Counted from the stretch's first letter, positions 1-9,432 are shown. The stretch: 64,000 nt of DNA from Brachybacterium equifaecis (GCF_023509525.1 NZ_JAKNCJ010000002.1:248001-312000); one strand, 5' to 3'. Program-made: numbers and translations. The notes: generated by a model from the sequence alone, not told the origin.

Positions 1-933
1 GAGCCTCCGCTGCGCCTCCGGGCTGATGCTGCGGGGAAGGCCGGCGGGATCGGCGGCCTCACGCAGCGCGCCCGCGGCGACGCGGACGTCGGCCCGGTGG
101 CGCTCGGCGACGGCCTCGTGGCCGCGCGCGATCTCCACCAGGCGGGTGCGGAGCACGTCGAGCCCCTCCCCCGTCATCGCGGAGACTCCGAACACCGGAG
201 CGCTCTCCAGCCCGTCGCGGCGCAGGAGGCCCTGGAGGGAGTCGAGCACCCCCTGACGCTCGTGGGGGCGGATCAGGTCGATCTGGTTGAGGACCGCGAG
301 GGTGACCGCGTCGTGCGAGGCGAACGGCACCACGAAGTCGTGGTGGAGCACGTCATCGGCGTACTTCTGCGGGTCGGTGACCCACACGATCACGTCCACG
401 AGCGCGGTGAGGCGCTCGGCGACGCGGCGGTTCGACAGCTCGATCGAGTCGAGGTCGGGGAGGTCGAGGATCACGAGGCCCGGCATGGCGCCCGCCTCGG
501 CGTCGCTCTCGCGGGCGCGTCGGCCGAGGACCCCCCGGCGCGGAGCGGGAGCGGCGGCCTGCTGGAGCGGGCCGTCCGCATCGAGCTCATGGCGCTCAGC
601 GACCTCGAGCCAGTCCAGCAGGGCGTCGGCCCCGAGCGGCCCGGCGATCGCGGCGACGGGCTGGGAGGTCGTCGGGCGCTGCACGGCCGCTCGCGTCACA
701 GCCTGGCCGACGAGCGCGTTGACCAGCGAGGACTTCCCCGATCCGGTCGCGCCGAAGAATCCGACGACGGTGTGCTCGGCGGAGAGCGCCTGGCGGGCGT
801 CGATCCGCTCGAGGACGGCGTCGGCCTGCTCGAGCTGCTCGGCGGGGGCGACCTCGGCGAGCGCGTCCCGGGCCGCGTCCAGGGCCTCGATGCGCTCGGC
901 GAGGGGGACGACGGCGCTGCGGCGCGGGCTCAC
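1..933 (-). CDS. Dynamin-like GTPase, C-terminus beyond the window
   Basis: The first 311 residues of a P-loop GTPase; the gene runs off the left edge. Residues 61-68 read GATGSGKS (Walker A), followed by LDLPDLDS (G3-like) and NQID (G4-like), the pattern of the dynamin/YfjP-type GTPase families. The GTG start overlaps the stop of the upstream gene as GTGA, so the two are probably translationally coupled. Both gene products are large GTPases, so by inference they may work as a hetero-oligomer at the membrane, as bacterial dynamin pairs do. The exact role cannot be read from this fragment. Confidence 0.85.
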   Translation of the reverse strand, partial: MSPRRSAVVPLAERIEALDAARDALAEVAPAEQLEQADAVLERIDARQALSAEHTVVGFFGATGSGKSSLVNALVGQAVTRAAVQRPTTSQPVAAIAGPLGADALLDWLEVAERHELDADGPLQQAAAPAPRRGVLGRRARESDAEAGAMPGLVILDLPDLDSIELSNRRVAERLTALVDVIVWVTDPQKYADDVLHHDFVVPFASHDAVTLAVLNQIDLIRPHERQGVLDSLQGLLRRDGLESAPVFGVSAMTGEGLDVLRTRLVEIARGHEAVAERHRADVRVAAGALREAADPAGLPRSISPEAQRRL

Positions 934-2873
934 GCGCGCTCCCCTTCGACCGTGTCATCCGAGGCCACCGCTCGGGCCGCACCCTGCGCCTGCGCGCGGA
1001 TGTCGGCGGCGAGCGCGAGGAGCGCATCGGCGTCCTCGCGCAGCACCTCGGCGTCGGTCCCTGCAGGCAGGGCGTCCAGGCGCTCGCGGAAGGGAGCGGT
1101 GCGGCTGTCGACGAGCGCGGTGAGGCGCTGGGCGAGCTGCTCGCGGGCGATCCGGGTGAGGCGGCGCACGGCCTCCTCGCCGAAGACGGTCTCCAGCAGC
1201 TTCTGGCCGACGACCGCCGCAGCCGCGCCGGTGCCGACCTCGAGGCCGGTGGGGATGAAGGCGGTGGAGGCGAAGACCGCGATCATCAGCGCGACGCCCA
1301 CGGCGTTCACGCCGAGGGAGAGCACGCGCGCCTTCGTGCGGCGGTCGGCGCCCTCGACGCGCACGAGCTCGAGCACGTCGCCCTGCCAAGCGCGCACCGC
1401 GGAGGCGACCTCCTGGGCGTAGCCGTCGGGCATGCGGGCGAGGTCCTGGCCCTCGACGAGCACGCGGCCTGCGGGGTCGGCGCGCCAGGCCTGCTCGACG
1501 CGCTCGGCGCCGGAAGCGGTCTCGTCGACCACCACGTGCACGAGGCCCGTCTCGAGGGCGTCCTGCGCGGCGACGGCCGGGGCCGCCTGCCCGCTGAGGG
1601 CACGCCCGATGCGGTCGCGCACGCGGCCCACGAACGTCTCGACGCTGCGGAAGAACTCGCCGGTGCCGACGACGTCCTGCCAGCGCGCGAGCACCTCTCC
1701 GCGCAGCAGCGAGCCGTCGCCGAGGGCCTGCTCGATGCGCGCCTCGACCTCGGAGAAGGCCTCGGCGATCTCGCCCTCGAGGCGCTCGCGGATCTCCTCC
1801 TGCTCCTCGACGCTCGCGGCGATGGTCTCGACGCTGCCGCCGAGTCCCTCGATGGCGCCGGCGAGGGTGCGGCGGGCGATCGCGCCGCGCGCGGCGGCGT
1901 CGGCCGCGAGGGACTGGAAGTAGTCGCGGATCAGCGCAACGGCGCCGTCGGGCAGCATGCCGTCCTCGCTGAGCGGCGACTCCTCGATGAGGAACAGGTG
2001 CGCAGGGTCCAGCGCGTTGCGCTCGAGCATCGCGCGGAGGTCCCCGGCGAGCTCGTCCTTGATGCCCTCGCGCGGGGGGATGCGGTTCATGACGACCGCG
2101 ACCGTGACGTCGCGCTCGGCGGCGCTGCGCAGCACCTCCCACGGGACTGCGTCGGCGTAGCGGTTCGCGGTGGTGACGAAGAGCCAGAGGTCGGCGGCGC
2201 GCAGCAGCTGGCGGGCGAGCTCGCGGTTGCCCTGCGAGACCGAGTCGATATCGGGGGCATCCAGCAGCGCGAGGCCCTGCGGGATCGCCTCCGGCCCCAG
2301 CAGCTCGACGCTCGTCGACGCCGCCTCGGCGGCGGGGGCGCCTGGGGCCGACGGGCCCGACTGCGCGGGGATCGGCGCGTGGGCGCTCGCCTCGAGGCCG
2401 CCGCCGCGGACGCGGGAGAGGCCGGGCAGGATCCGCGAGCCCTCGAACCAGGCGGCGTCGGCCGGGTTGTGCAGCAGCACCGGGCGGCGGGTGGTGGGCC
2501 GGATCGCCCCGGCGCGCGTGACGGGATGGCCGACGAAGGCGTTCACGATCGTGGACTTCCCGGCGCCCGTGGAGCCGCCGACGACGACCAGGAGGGGCGC
2601 GTCCACCGCTTCGAGACGCGGGATCAGGTGGTCGGCGAGCTGGTCGCGCGCTGCGACCACGCCGTCGCGGGCGCGGGCGGCGCCGGGCGCGGGCAGCGGC
2701 AGGGAGACTCCGCGCAGATGCTCGGCGAGATCGGCGAGCGCGCCCGAGGCGATCGGCGGCAGCGGCGTCTGAGCCGCGGAGGTCTGGGGCACAGCGGTCT
2801 GGGGCGCAGCGGTCTGGGGCACGCGCTGGGCGGGGGTGTCTGCGGCGGATGAGCCGGCGAGAGGTTCGGGCAT
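930..2873 (-). CDS. Dynamin-like GTPase with C-terminal membrane hairpin
   Basis: A 647-residue GTPase. Walker A GGSTGAGKS lies at about 99-107, G3-like LLDAPDIDS and G4-like MNRI follow, then a long helical region with the coiled-coil-like run EEQEEIRERLEGEI. A hydrophobic stretch near 530-565 could enter the membrane. The N-terminus has a short PQTAAPQTAVPQT repeat of low complexity. The reading frame continues upstream, but ATG at 2873 is preferred because GACAAT sits 6 nt before it, like other leaderless starts here, and because coding quality fails upstream. It is the first gene of a two-GTPase operon. Membrane remodelling is an inference from the family. Confidence 0.85.
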   Translation of the reverse strand: MPEPLAGSSAADTPAQRVPQTAAPQTAVPQTSAAQTPLPPIASGALADLAEHLRGVSLPLPAPGAARARDGVVAARDQLADHLIPRLEAVDAPLLVVVGGSTGAGKSTIVNAFVGHPVTRAGAIRPTTRRPVLLHNPADAAWFEGSRILPGLSRVRGGGLEASAHAPIPAQSGPSAPGAPAAEAASTSVELLGPEAIPQGLALLDAPDIDSVSQGNRELARQLLRAADLWLFVTTANRYADAVPWEVLRSAAERDVTVAVVMNRIPPREGIKDELAGDLRAMLERNALDPAHLFLIEESPLSEDGMLPDGAVALIRDYFQSLAADAAARGAIARRTLAGAIEGLGGSVETIAASVEEQEEIRERLEGEIAEAFSEVEARIEQALGDGSLLRGEVLARWQDVVGTGEFFRSVETFVGRVRDRIGRALSGQAAPAVAAQDALETGLVHVVVDETASGAERVEQAWRADPAGRVLVEGQDLARMPDGYAQEVASAVRAWQGDVLELVRVEGADRRTKARVLSLGVNAVGVALMIAVFASTAFIPTGLEVGTGAAAAVVGQKLLETVFGEEAVRRLTRIAREQLAQRLTALVDSRTAPFRERLDALPAGTDAEVLREDADALLALAADIRAQAQGAARAVASDDTVEGERA

Positions 2874-2925
2874 GGGCACATTGTCGCAGGGGCGCGCCGT
2901 GTGCTCTCCGGACGCTGAGCGCGGC

Positions 2926-4188
2926 TCAGTCGAAGTACGGGTCCAGCCCCCACTCGGGGAACGCCGCGCGCCGGGCCGACTGGATCGCCCGGTCCAGCGC
3001 GTCGTCGGGATCGAAGCCCTCCGCCCAGTCGCGCACCTCCGGCGCCTCGCCGTCGCCCATGCCGGGGAAGCGGGGGGACTCCTCGAGCAGTCCGCGCCGT
3101 CCGAGCGCCTGGATCGACTGCGCGCGGTAGGCATCGGGAACGGGGGCGCCGGCAGGGATCGGCTCGCCGGTGGCGATCGCGATCAGGTGCGTCCAGGAGC
3201 GCGGGACGACGTCGGCCACGGCGTAACCGCCCCCGCCGAGAGCCAGCCAGCGGCCCCCGCAGATCTCGTCGGCCAGCGCCCGCATCAGCAGCATCGCCTC
3301 CCGCTGGCCCTCGAGGGTGATCGAGAGGTCGGCGAGGGGATCCGAGCGGTGGGTGTCGGCGCCGTGCTGGGTGACCAGGAGCGTCGGCCGGATCGCGCGG
3401 GCGAGCGCGGGCACCGTCGCGGTGATCGCGCGCAGCCAGCCGCCCGTCCCGGTGCGCGGCGGCAGGGGGACGTTGATCGCGCAGCCGCGGGCGCCCTCGC
3501 CGCCAGTGTCCTGCACGAAGCCGGTGCCGGGGAACAGGCGCTCCCCCGTCTCGTGGAGCGAGAGGGTGACGGCCCGCGGCTCGTTCCACAGCGCCCGCTC
3601 GACGCCGTCGCCGTGGTGGACGTCGAGGTCGACGTAGAGGACGCGCTCCTCCCCCTCGGCGAGGGCGCGGCGGATCGCGATCGCGGCGTCGTTGTAGACG
3701 CAGAATCCTGCGGCCTGCGCCTCGCGGGCGTGGTGCATGCCGCCGGCGAAGCTCACCGCGCGGCGGGATCTGCCCGAGAGGATCTCCTCCATCGCGGCGA
3801 TGCTCCCGCCCGCGATCCTCGCGCTCGCCTCGTGCATCGCGGGGAATGCGGGGACGTCGTCCTGGCCGATGCCGAAGGGGAGATAGGGGTCGCCCGGGGC
3901 ATCCGGCGCGGCGGAGGCGGCGCGCACGGCGGCGATGAACTCCTTCGAGTGGACGGCGCCGAGCTCGGCATCGCTCGCGACGGGAGCGCCGATCACGCGC
4001 ACCCCAGGCCGCTCGAGCAGGCCGAAGGAGTCCGCGAGCAGGTGCGTGAGCTCGAGACGCACGGGGGACATCGGGTGGTACGGGCCGAAGTCGTACTTGA
4101 GCAGCGCCTCCTCCCAGACCACTGCGCAGCCTCCTGGCACGGGCTCAGGGCCTGCGTGCGGGGCTGCGAGTTCGGACCGCGGAGTCAT
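2926..4188 (-). CDS. acuC: AcuC-like zinc deacetylase (histone deacetylase superfamily)
   Basis: A 420-residue member of the arginase/deacetylase fold. The charge-relay histidines are in GGMHHA (H152, H153), and the zinc ligands are D189 and H191 in VDLDVHHGDG and D278 in QHGADTH. All catalytic residues are present, so it should be an active Zn-dependent protein deacetylase. AcuC enzymes deacetylate acetyl-CoA synthetase and related proteins, which couples carbon metabolism to lysine acetylation; the substrate here is not known. The start is set by TACTCT 6 nt before ATG with no ribosome-binding site (leaderless type). It is divergent from trkH. Confidence 0.92.
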   Translation of the reverse strand: MTPRSELAAPHAGPEPVPGGCAVVWEEALLKYDFGPYHPMSPVRLELTHLLADSFGLLERPGVRVIGAPVASDAELGAVHSKEFIAAVRAASAAPDAPGDPYLPFGIGQDDVPAFPAMHEASARIAGGSIAAMEEILSGRSRRAVSFAGGMHHAREAQAAGFCVYNDAAIAIRRALAEGEERVLYVDLDVHHGDGVERALWNEPRAVTLSLHETGERLFPGTGFVQDTGGEGARGCAINVPLPPRTGTGGWLRAITATVPALARAIRPTLLVTQHGADTHRSDPLADLSITLEGQREAMLLMRALADEICGGRWLALGGGGYAVADVVPRSWTHLIAIATGEPIPAGAPVPDAYRAQSIQALGRRGLLEESPRFPGMGDGEAPEVRDWAEGFDPDDALDRAIQSARRAAFPEWGLDPYFD

Positions 4189-4329
4189 GGAGCGAGAGTA
4201 GCCGCGCGCGGAGACGAGCGCGCACCGACCGTCGGCCCGCGCGGGCGTAGACTCGCGCCGGAGCACCGGCCGGCGGCCGATCATGGCGCCGCGCACCCGC
4301 GGCACGGCAGGGACCAGTGGAGGGGCCAG

Positions 4330-5778
4330 ATGAGCACTGCGGGCGAGAGCGCCGCCGAGCGCCGCGAGCTCGAGGAGAGCGAGTCCGCAGCGAGCCGGCG
4401 GCGCCGCACCGCCGGTCAGCATCTGCGCGCGCTGTACCGCAAGATGCTCGACAAGGCTGCCCGCTCCTCCCCCGCGCGCCTCGCGCTGACGGTGTTCACG
4501 GCGATGATCGGCCTGGTCACGATCCTGCTGATGATGCCGTTCTCCGCGGCCGACGGCCAGCACACCTCGCTGCGCGACGCCCTGTTCACGGCCGTCTCCG
4601 CGATCTGCGTGACCGGGCTGACGACCGTGGACACCGCGACGCACTGGTCCACCGCCGGACTGATCATCATCATGCTCGCGATGAAGATCGGCGGGCTCGG
4701 GGTGCTGACCCTCGCCTCGCTCCTCGGCCTGTCGGTGATGCGGTCGATGGGGCTCGCGCAGCGGATCATCACCGCCTCCGAGACCCGCGCCGAGCGGCTC
4801 GCCGAGGTCGGCAGCGTGCTGCGGGTCCTGGTCATCACGTCCACGGCGCTCGAGGTCCTCACGTTCCTCGCGCTCGTGCCGTACATGTTCATCACGAACC
4901 ACGGGATCGCCGAGTCGCTGTTCTTCGGGGCGTTCTACGCGGTCAGCGCTTTCAACAACGCGGGCTTCGTGCCCGAGCCCGGCGGGATCACGCAGTACCT
5001 GGGCGATCCGTTCTTCACCGTCCCGATCGCGACCGCGGTGTTCATCGGCGCGCTGGGCTTCCCGGTGGTCCTCGTGCTGGTGAAGAAGTGGCGCACCCCC
5101 CGCCGCTGGTCGCTGCACGCGAAGCTGACCCTGTCGACCTCCGCGATCCTGTTCGTCGCCGGGTTCCTCGGATACCTGCTGATGGAGTGGAGCAATCCCT
5201 CCACCCTCGGCGGGCAGAGCCTCGTCACCAAGGTGCTGGCCTCGGGGTTCGCCTCGGTGATGCCGCGCTCCGGCGGCTTCGCGACCCTCGACATCGCGGC
5301 GCTGAACCCCGAGACGCGGCTGTTCACGGATCTGCTGATGTTCATCGGCGGCGGTTCGGGCTCCACCGGCGGCGGCATCAAGGTCACCACGTTCGCCCTC
5401 CTCGTGCTCTCGATCATCGCGGAGGCGCGCGGCGACCGGGACGTGGAGACGTTCGGCCGGCGCATCCCCCACGAGACGATCCGTCAGGCCATCGGCGTGC
5501 TCGTGATGAGCGCGTCCGTCGTGTTCCTCGCGACGTTCGTGATGCTCAGCCTCACCCCGTTCACCCTGGACGAGGTGCTGTTCGAGGTGCTGTCTGCGTT
5601 CGGCACGGTGGGGCTGTCCACGGGCATCACCCCGCATCTCGGGGACGCCGGCACCTACGTGATCGCCCTGTGCATGTACCTCGGCCGCATCGGGCCGATG
5701 TCCCTCGGCGCGGCCCTCGCCCTGCGTTCGGGCACGCGATTCGTCCGCCTGCCGCAGGAACGCCCGATCGTCGGCTGA
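4330..5778 (+). CDS. trkH: TrkH-type potassium uptake channel subunit
   Basis: A 482-residue integral membrane protein, the ion-conducting subunit of a Trk/Ktr potassium uptake system. Pore-loop signatures are visible: AICVTGLTTVD, AFNNAGF, GGGSGSTGGGIKVTT and FGTVGLSTGITP, the four P-loops expected of the family. Start ATG is preceded by GAGGGG. A long open frame extends upstream but lacks TrkH character. A TAGACT hexamer near 4246 could be its -10 element. The gating subunit trkA follows 64 nt downstream, so the pair forms a complete transporter. Confidence 0.95.
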   Translation: MSTAGESAAERRELEESESAASRRRRTAGQHLRALYRKMLDKAARSSPARLALTVFTAMIGLVTILLMMPFSAADGQHTSLRDALFTAVSAICVTGLTTVDTATHWSTAGLIIIMLAMKIGGLGVLTLASLLGLSVMRSMGLAQRIITASETRAERLAEVGSVLRVLVITSTALEVLTFLALVPYMFITNHGIAESLFFGAFYAVSAFNNAGFVPEPGGITQYLGDPFFTVPIATAVFIGALGFPVVLVLVKKWRTPRRWSLHAKLTLSTSAILFVAGFLGYLLMEWSNPSTLGGQSLVTKVLASGFASVMPRSGGFATLDIAALNPETRLFTDLLMFIGGGSGSTGGGIKVTTFALLVLSIIAEARGDRDVETFGRRIPHETIRQAIGVLVMSASVVFLATFVMLSLTPFTLDEVLFEVLSAFGTVGLSTGITPHLGDAGTYVIALCMYLGRIGPMSLGAALALRSGTRFVRLPQERPIVG

Positions 5779-5842
5779 CGCGGCCCCCTAGACTGGCCCC
5801 GCCCGGCCGGTCGGGCCTCGACGCAGAACCCCAGGAGGACTC

Positions 5843-6508
5843 GTGGCACGACCCCGCGGCAACGGCGGCGCTCTCGTGGTGGGGCTCGGGCGCTTCGGCG
5901 CCGCGCTCGCCCTCACCCTCGAGGATCTCGGCACGAACGTGCTGGCCATGGATACGAACCCGGACCTGGTGCAGGAGTTCTCCGGCCGACTGACCCACGT
6001 CGTCCAGGCCGACGGCACCCAGATGGACGCCCTCGCGCAGGTGGGCGCCGCGGACTTCGGCGTCGCGGTGGTGGGCGTCGGCACGTCCCTCGAGGCGAGC
6101 GTGCTGATCACCGCGAACCTCGTGGACCTCGGCAAGCCCGTGATCTGGGCGAAGGCCATCAGCACCGCGCACGGCAAGATCCTCGAGCGCATCGGCGCGC
6201 ACCACGTCGTCTTCCCCGAGAAGGACGCCGGCCAGCGCGTCGCCCACCTCGTCAACGGCCGACTGATCGACTTCATCGAGTTCGACGACGGCTTCGCGAT
6301 CGTCAAGATGCACCCGCCGCGCGAGATCGTCGGCTTCACCCTCACCGAGTCCGACATCCGCGCGAAGTACGGCGTGACCGTGGTCGGCGTGAAGTCCCCC
6401 GGTCGCGACTTCACCTACGCGGGGCCGACGACGAAGGTCTCCCAGCACGACCTGCTGATCGTCTCCGGCCACACCGAGCTGATCGAGCGCTTCGCGAACC
6501 GGCCGTGA
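5843..6508 (+). CDS. trkA: TrkA-type regulatory subunit (RCK domains)
   Basis: A 221-residue cytosolic ring-forming subunit that gates TrkH in response to nucleotides. The N-terminal RCK_N Rossmann domain has GLGRFG at 14-19 and an acidic residue (MDTN) near 37 for NAD(H)/ATP binding. A TrkA_C-like domain spans about 140-221. GTG start with AGGAGG just upstream. A TAGACT hexamer near 5789 may give it a separate promoter in the trkH-trkA gap. Its stop overlaps the next GTG start by GTGA. Confidence 0.94.
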   Translation: MARPRGNGGALVVGLGRFGAALALTLEDLGTNVLAMDTNPDLVQEFSGRLTHVVQADGTQMDALAQVGAADFGVAVVGVGTSLEASVLITANLVDLGKPVIWAKAISTAHGKILERIGAHHVVFPEKDAGQRVAHLVNGRLIDFIEFDDGFAIVKMHPPREIVGFTLTESDIRAKYGVTVVGVKSPGRDFTYAGPTTKVSQHDLLIVSGHTELIERFANRP

Positions 6509-7605
6509 GCGGGGGTGCGGGTATGAGAGGGAATGCGGAGACGAGCGGGAGCGCGAGGGCGGGCGTGTGCGTCCGCCCCGCGACGACGGCCGACGCGGAG
6601 CAGGCGGCAGCACGCTTCCCCGATCTCCTGCCGGACCGCTGGCGGGAGGGCGGGAACCGGCGCGCGTTCGTCGCGGTGACGGCCGACGGGGCCGGGGCGG
6701 ACACTGGCCCCGAGCCCGGGAAGCGGACGATTCTCGGCCACTGCCGCGGCCATGACAATGCCTATCACCCGGGCTCCCGTCTGCTGGAGCTCCAGATCCT
6801 GCCGGTCGATGCCCTCCCGCCTGGTGTGGACCTCGCTGACGTCGAAGACGCCCTGCTCCGAGCTCAGATCGCGGCTTCTGGCCGGCCCCTGCGCATGAAG
6901 ATCTATGCGGGCATGCACCGGGAGCGGGAGCTCGCGATCCGCCACGGCGGCATCGCTGTGCAGGTGACCCCGCCGTGGAGGTACGACATCGGCCCGGAGC
7001 TGCGCGAGTGGGCCGATGCCCACCAGGCCGAGCCGCCTGCGGAGGTGCGGGCGATCGGCGAAGACGACCGCGAGAGCGTGCGTGACCTCGAGGCCGAGCA
7101 CTACGTCGCGCAGCACGCCGCCTGGAGCCCGTCTGCTCCCGTCGGCGCCATGCGCGAGCTGTTCGCAGAAAGCCACGATCCTGCGAGCGAAGAGACTTAC
7201 GATCCGCAGCGCAGCGTCGTGCTCGCGCGCGAGGGCGAGATCTGCGCTGCGGCGCTGCTGTGGCCCTTCGACGAGGAGTTCACCGGGCGCGAGGTCACCC
7301 TCCTCTCCCGCCCGTACGTGGGGCCGCACAGCCGCGCGGACAAGGAGGCCTGCCTCGCGGCTCTCATCGGCTCCGGTGCCGACGGGGAATCGCTGCTGGT
7401 CGACTCCCACCTCACCGAGCAGCACGAGGCCGAGATGATGCGCGAGATCCCGGGACTCGTCGGCAGCGCAGAGGACTGGATGGCGATCACCGCGATCCCC
7501 GTCAGCAAGGGGCCCGCGCCGATCCCCTTCCCGCGTGCGCTCATCCCGGAGGAGGCGCCATGGGTCGCGCAGCTGCTGCCGGGCGCTGGGGCCGACGGGC
7601 TCTGA
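6505..7605 (+). CDS. GNAT-like N-acetyltransferase-related protein
   Basis: A 366-residue soluble protein that looks like two tandem GNAT-type halves: an N-terminal half with an aligned-start pattern (VCVRPATTADAEQAAARFPDL) and a second beginning near AEVRAIGEDDRESVRDLEAEHY. The acetyl-CoA Q/RxxGxG/A loop is not clear in either half, so activity is uncertain. Two starts are possible: GTG at 6505, coupled to trkA by a GTGA overlap, or ATG at 6523. I keep the coupled start. The substrate is unknown. Confidence 0.6.
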   Translation: MSGGAGMRGNAETSGSARAGVCVRPATTADAEQAAARFPDLLPDRWREGGNRRAFVAVTADGAGADTGPEPGKRTILGHCRGHDNAYHPGSRLLELQILPVDALPPGVDLADVEDALLRAQIAASGRPLRMKIYAGMHRERELAIRHGGIAVQVTPPWRYDIGPELREWADAHQAEPPAEVRAIGEDDRESVRDLEAEHYVAQHAAWSPSAPVGAMRELFAESHDPASEETYDPQRSVVLAREGEICAAALLWPFDEEFTGREVTLLSRPYVGPHSRADKEACLAALIGSGADGESLLVDSHLTEQHEAEMMREIPGLVGSAEDWMAITAIPVSKGPAPIPFPRALIPEEAPWVAQLLPGAGADGL

Positions 7606-7671
7606 GGGTGGCTGAGGCTGCCGGGCGCTGAAGCTGAGGCCCGCGGGCACTGAGCCCGAGTCCGGCGGGCG

Positions 7672-8112
7672 CTAGAACGGCAGGCGGATCGCCCCGTCCT
7701 CGTCGAGCGGGAAGCCGGGGTTGTGCGCGATCTCCCAGACGTGCCCGTCGGGGTCGGTGAAGCAGCCCGCGTAGCCGCCGTAGAACGTCGGCGCGGCGGG
7801 GCGCGTGATCGCGGCGCCCGCCTGCTCCGCGACGGCGAGGATCGCGTCGACCTCCGCCTCCGCGCGCACGTTGTGGGCCAGCGCGATCCCGCCGAAGGCG
7901 CCGTCGGCCGATCCCAGGGGGACGCCCGAATCGGCGGCGAGCTTCTCCCGGCTCCACAGGCTCAGCACGAGCGCTCCGGCCTGGATGAACACGGTCTCCT
8001 CGACCTCATGGCCCTTCCAGCCGAGCGCGGCGTAGAAGTCGCGGGCGCGGGCGAGGTCGTCGACGCCGAGGGTGATGAGGCTGATGCGGGGCTGCATGGG
8101 CGCGGATTCCAT
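7672..8112 (-). CDS. VOC-family protein (glyoxalase/bleomycin resistance fold)
   Basis: A 146-residue vicinal-oxygen-chelate protein made of two beta-alpha-beta-beta-beta repeats. LITLGVDDLARARDFYAALGW opens repeat one, and GGYAGCFTDPDGHVWEIAHNP closes repeat two. It belongs to the glyoxalase-like subgroup with unknown substrate; the usual metal ligands are only partly visible (the final Glu in WEIAHNP is present, the first-repeat His is not). ATG at 8112 follows GAGAG; an internal ATG at 8097 would shorten it by five residues. Confidence 0.82.
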   Translation of the reverse strand: MESAPMQPRISLITLGVDDLARARDFYAALGWKGHEVEETVFIQAGALVLSLWSREKLAADSGVPLGSADGAFGGIALAHNVRAEAEVDAILAVAEQAGAAITRPAAPTFYGGYAGCFTDPDGHVWEIAHNPGFPLDEDGAIRLPF

Positions 8113-8155
8113 GGGTCCACTCTCGCACTGCACGTCGAAAGGAAAGCCTCGCGCG

Positions 8156-9337
8156 TCAGCTGCCGTCCAGCACCCCCAGCACGTCCGGCGCCTGGAACAC
8201 CGCCGATCGGCGGTACCGACCTGTGCCGGGAGTGAGGATCCCTCGCTCGACCAAGGTTTTCACCGCGCTGTGCGCCGCGACAGCCGAGACGTCGAGCGAA
8301 TCGGCGATGAACGATGCCGTGATGACCGGCTGCTCGCGCAGGAGCGGCAGGATCCGCCGGGCCGAGGAATCTGCGCGGAGCCCCGATGCCTTGGCCTCCA
8401 GGACGCGGTCCAGCTCCCCCACCTCGGACTGGACGCGAAGGATCTCGTCCGTTGCGTCCTGAGCGGCCGAGATGAAGAAGCGGACCCAACCCTCCAGGGC
8501 AGCTGTTGCCTCGCTCGCATCGTCGGTGCGGAATGCGCTGAGCGCCGCCACGTACTCGCGCTCGCGGCGCCGGATGACCGTGGAGATCGGCAACAGGCCC
8601 GAGCGGACCACGCCTCCTCTTTCCAGCACGGCATGGATCAGTGCGCGACCGACGCGCCCATTGCCGTCCTCGAACGGATGGATGGCCCCGAACTGCAGGT
8701 GGCAGATTGCCGCGAGCAGGAAAGGGTGCTCCCCCGAGGTATTGATGTACGCGAGCAGATCCGTGATCAAGTCCGGAAGCACATCGGCGGGGGGAGCGAC
8801 ATACTGCGCTCGCAACCGGTCGCGGCCGCCGATCCACACGTCGACCTCGCGCAGCCCGGCCCTCACGCCGACGACGTCGAGGGCGCGGTGGACGTCCTCG
8901 ATGTCCGCCAGCGACCAGGCCGCCTTCCCGGAGAGCTGCGCGATGGCGAGCCGCGTGGCCTCCACGTTGCGGGCCACCATTCCGGCGTCGTGGTTGCGCA
9001 GGTGCGCATCGCCCGGCCCCAGCTGGGCGTAGGCGACGTCGCGGGGGCTCGCTGCGATCCGTTCGATCCGGGAAGACGCGATGGACTCCGATCGCAGCAG
9101 GAGCGGGAAGATCCCGCGGCGCGTGGCCTCGTCCACGGCGGCCGTGGAGGCCGTGATCTGCGCGGAGATCTCGAGCGCCTCCTCGCGGAGATCACGGTCG
9201 AGCAGACCACCGGGATCCTGGCCCGCGATGCGCGCAGGGAGGAAGTACGAGAAGGTTCCGCCGCGCCGTTCGGACGCGGTCACTCCGCGCAGGTTCGGCT
9301 CCTGCACTCCGCGCTGCCAGCTGCCCGCGAGGGTCAT
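8156..9337 (-). CDS. Fic-family AMP-transferase with C-terminal winged helix
   Basis: A 393-residue Fic protein. The catalytic loop HPFEDGNGRVGR at 220-231 matches HPFx(D/E)GNGRxxR fully, so AMP (or other nucleotide) transfer from NTP to a protein hydroxyl is expected. The N-terminal Fic_N region contains SSRIER at 88-93, resembling the inhibitory (S/T)xxxE(G/N) helix, with Arg in the last position. A winged-helix DNA-binding domain fills about 325-385. ATG at 9337 is chosen because GGAG lies 6 nt upstream; GTG at 9349 is an alternative. An 11-bp inverted repeat begins 12 nt upstream, so autoregulation is plausible. The protein target is unknown. Confidence 0.9.
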   Translation of the reverse strand: MTLAGSWQRGVQEPNLRGVTASERRGGTFSYFLPARIAGQDPGGLLDRDLREEALEISAQITASTAAVDEATRRGIFPLLLRSESIASSRIERIAASPRDVAYAQLGPGDAHLRNHDAGMVARNVEATRLAIAQLSGKAAWSLADIEDVHRALDVVGVRAGLREVDVWIGGRDRLRAQYVAPPADVLPDLITDLLAYINTSGEHPFLLAAICHLQFGAIHPFEDGNGRVGRALIHAVLERGGVVRSGLLPISTVIRRREREYVAALSAFRTDDASEATAALEGWVRFFISAAQDATDEILRVQSEVGELDRVLEAKASGLRADSSARRILPLLREQPVITASFIADSLDVSAVAAHSAVKTLVERGILTPGTGRYRRSAVFQAPDVLGVLDGS

Positions 9338-9349
9338 CGCATTCTCCAC

Positions 9350-9383
9350 TTCAGTTAAGGCTATGAATAAAACCTTAACTGAA
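9350..9383. promoter_or_regulatory. Inverted repeat between fic and phosphotransferase genes
   Basis: Perfect 11-bp arms TTCAGTTAAGG and CCTTAACTGAA are separated by a 12-bp AT-rich spacer, in otherwise GC-rich DNA between two divergent genes. Position and symmetry suggest a dimeric operator over the fic promoter. The obvious candidate binder is the winged helix of the Fic protein itself; this is inference. Confidence 0.65.
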
Positions 9384-9432
9384 CGACGCTCTCGGGCATG
9401 GGTCCGCGCTGGCGGCTCCGTACCCTGGCCCC

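Noticed and set aside
2926-5637. A 903-residue AcuC with long N-terminal extension
   Set aside because: The extension is antisense to trkH. The family start at 4188 has a leaderless-type promoter.
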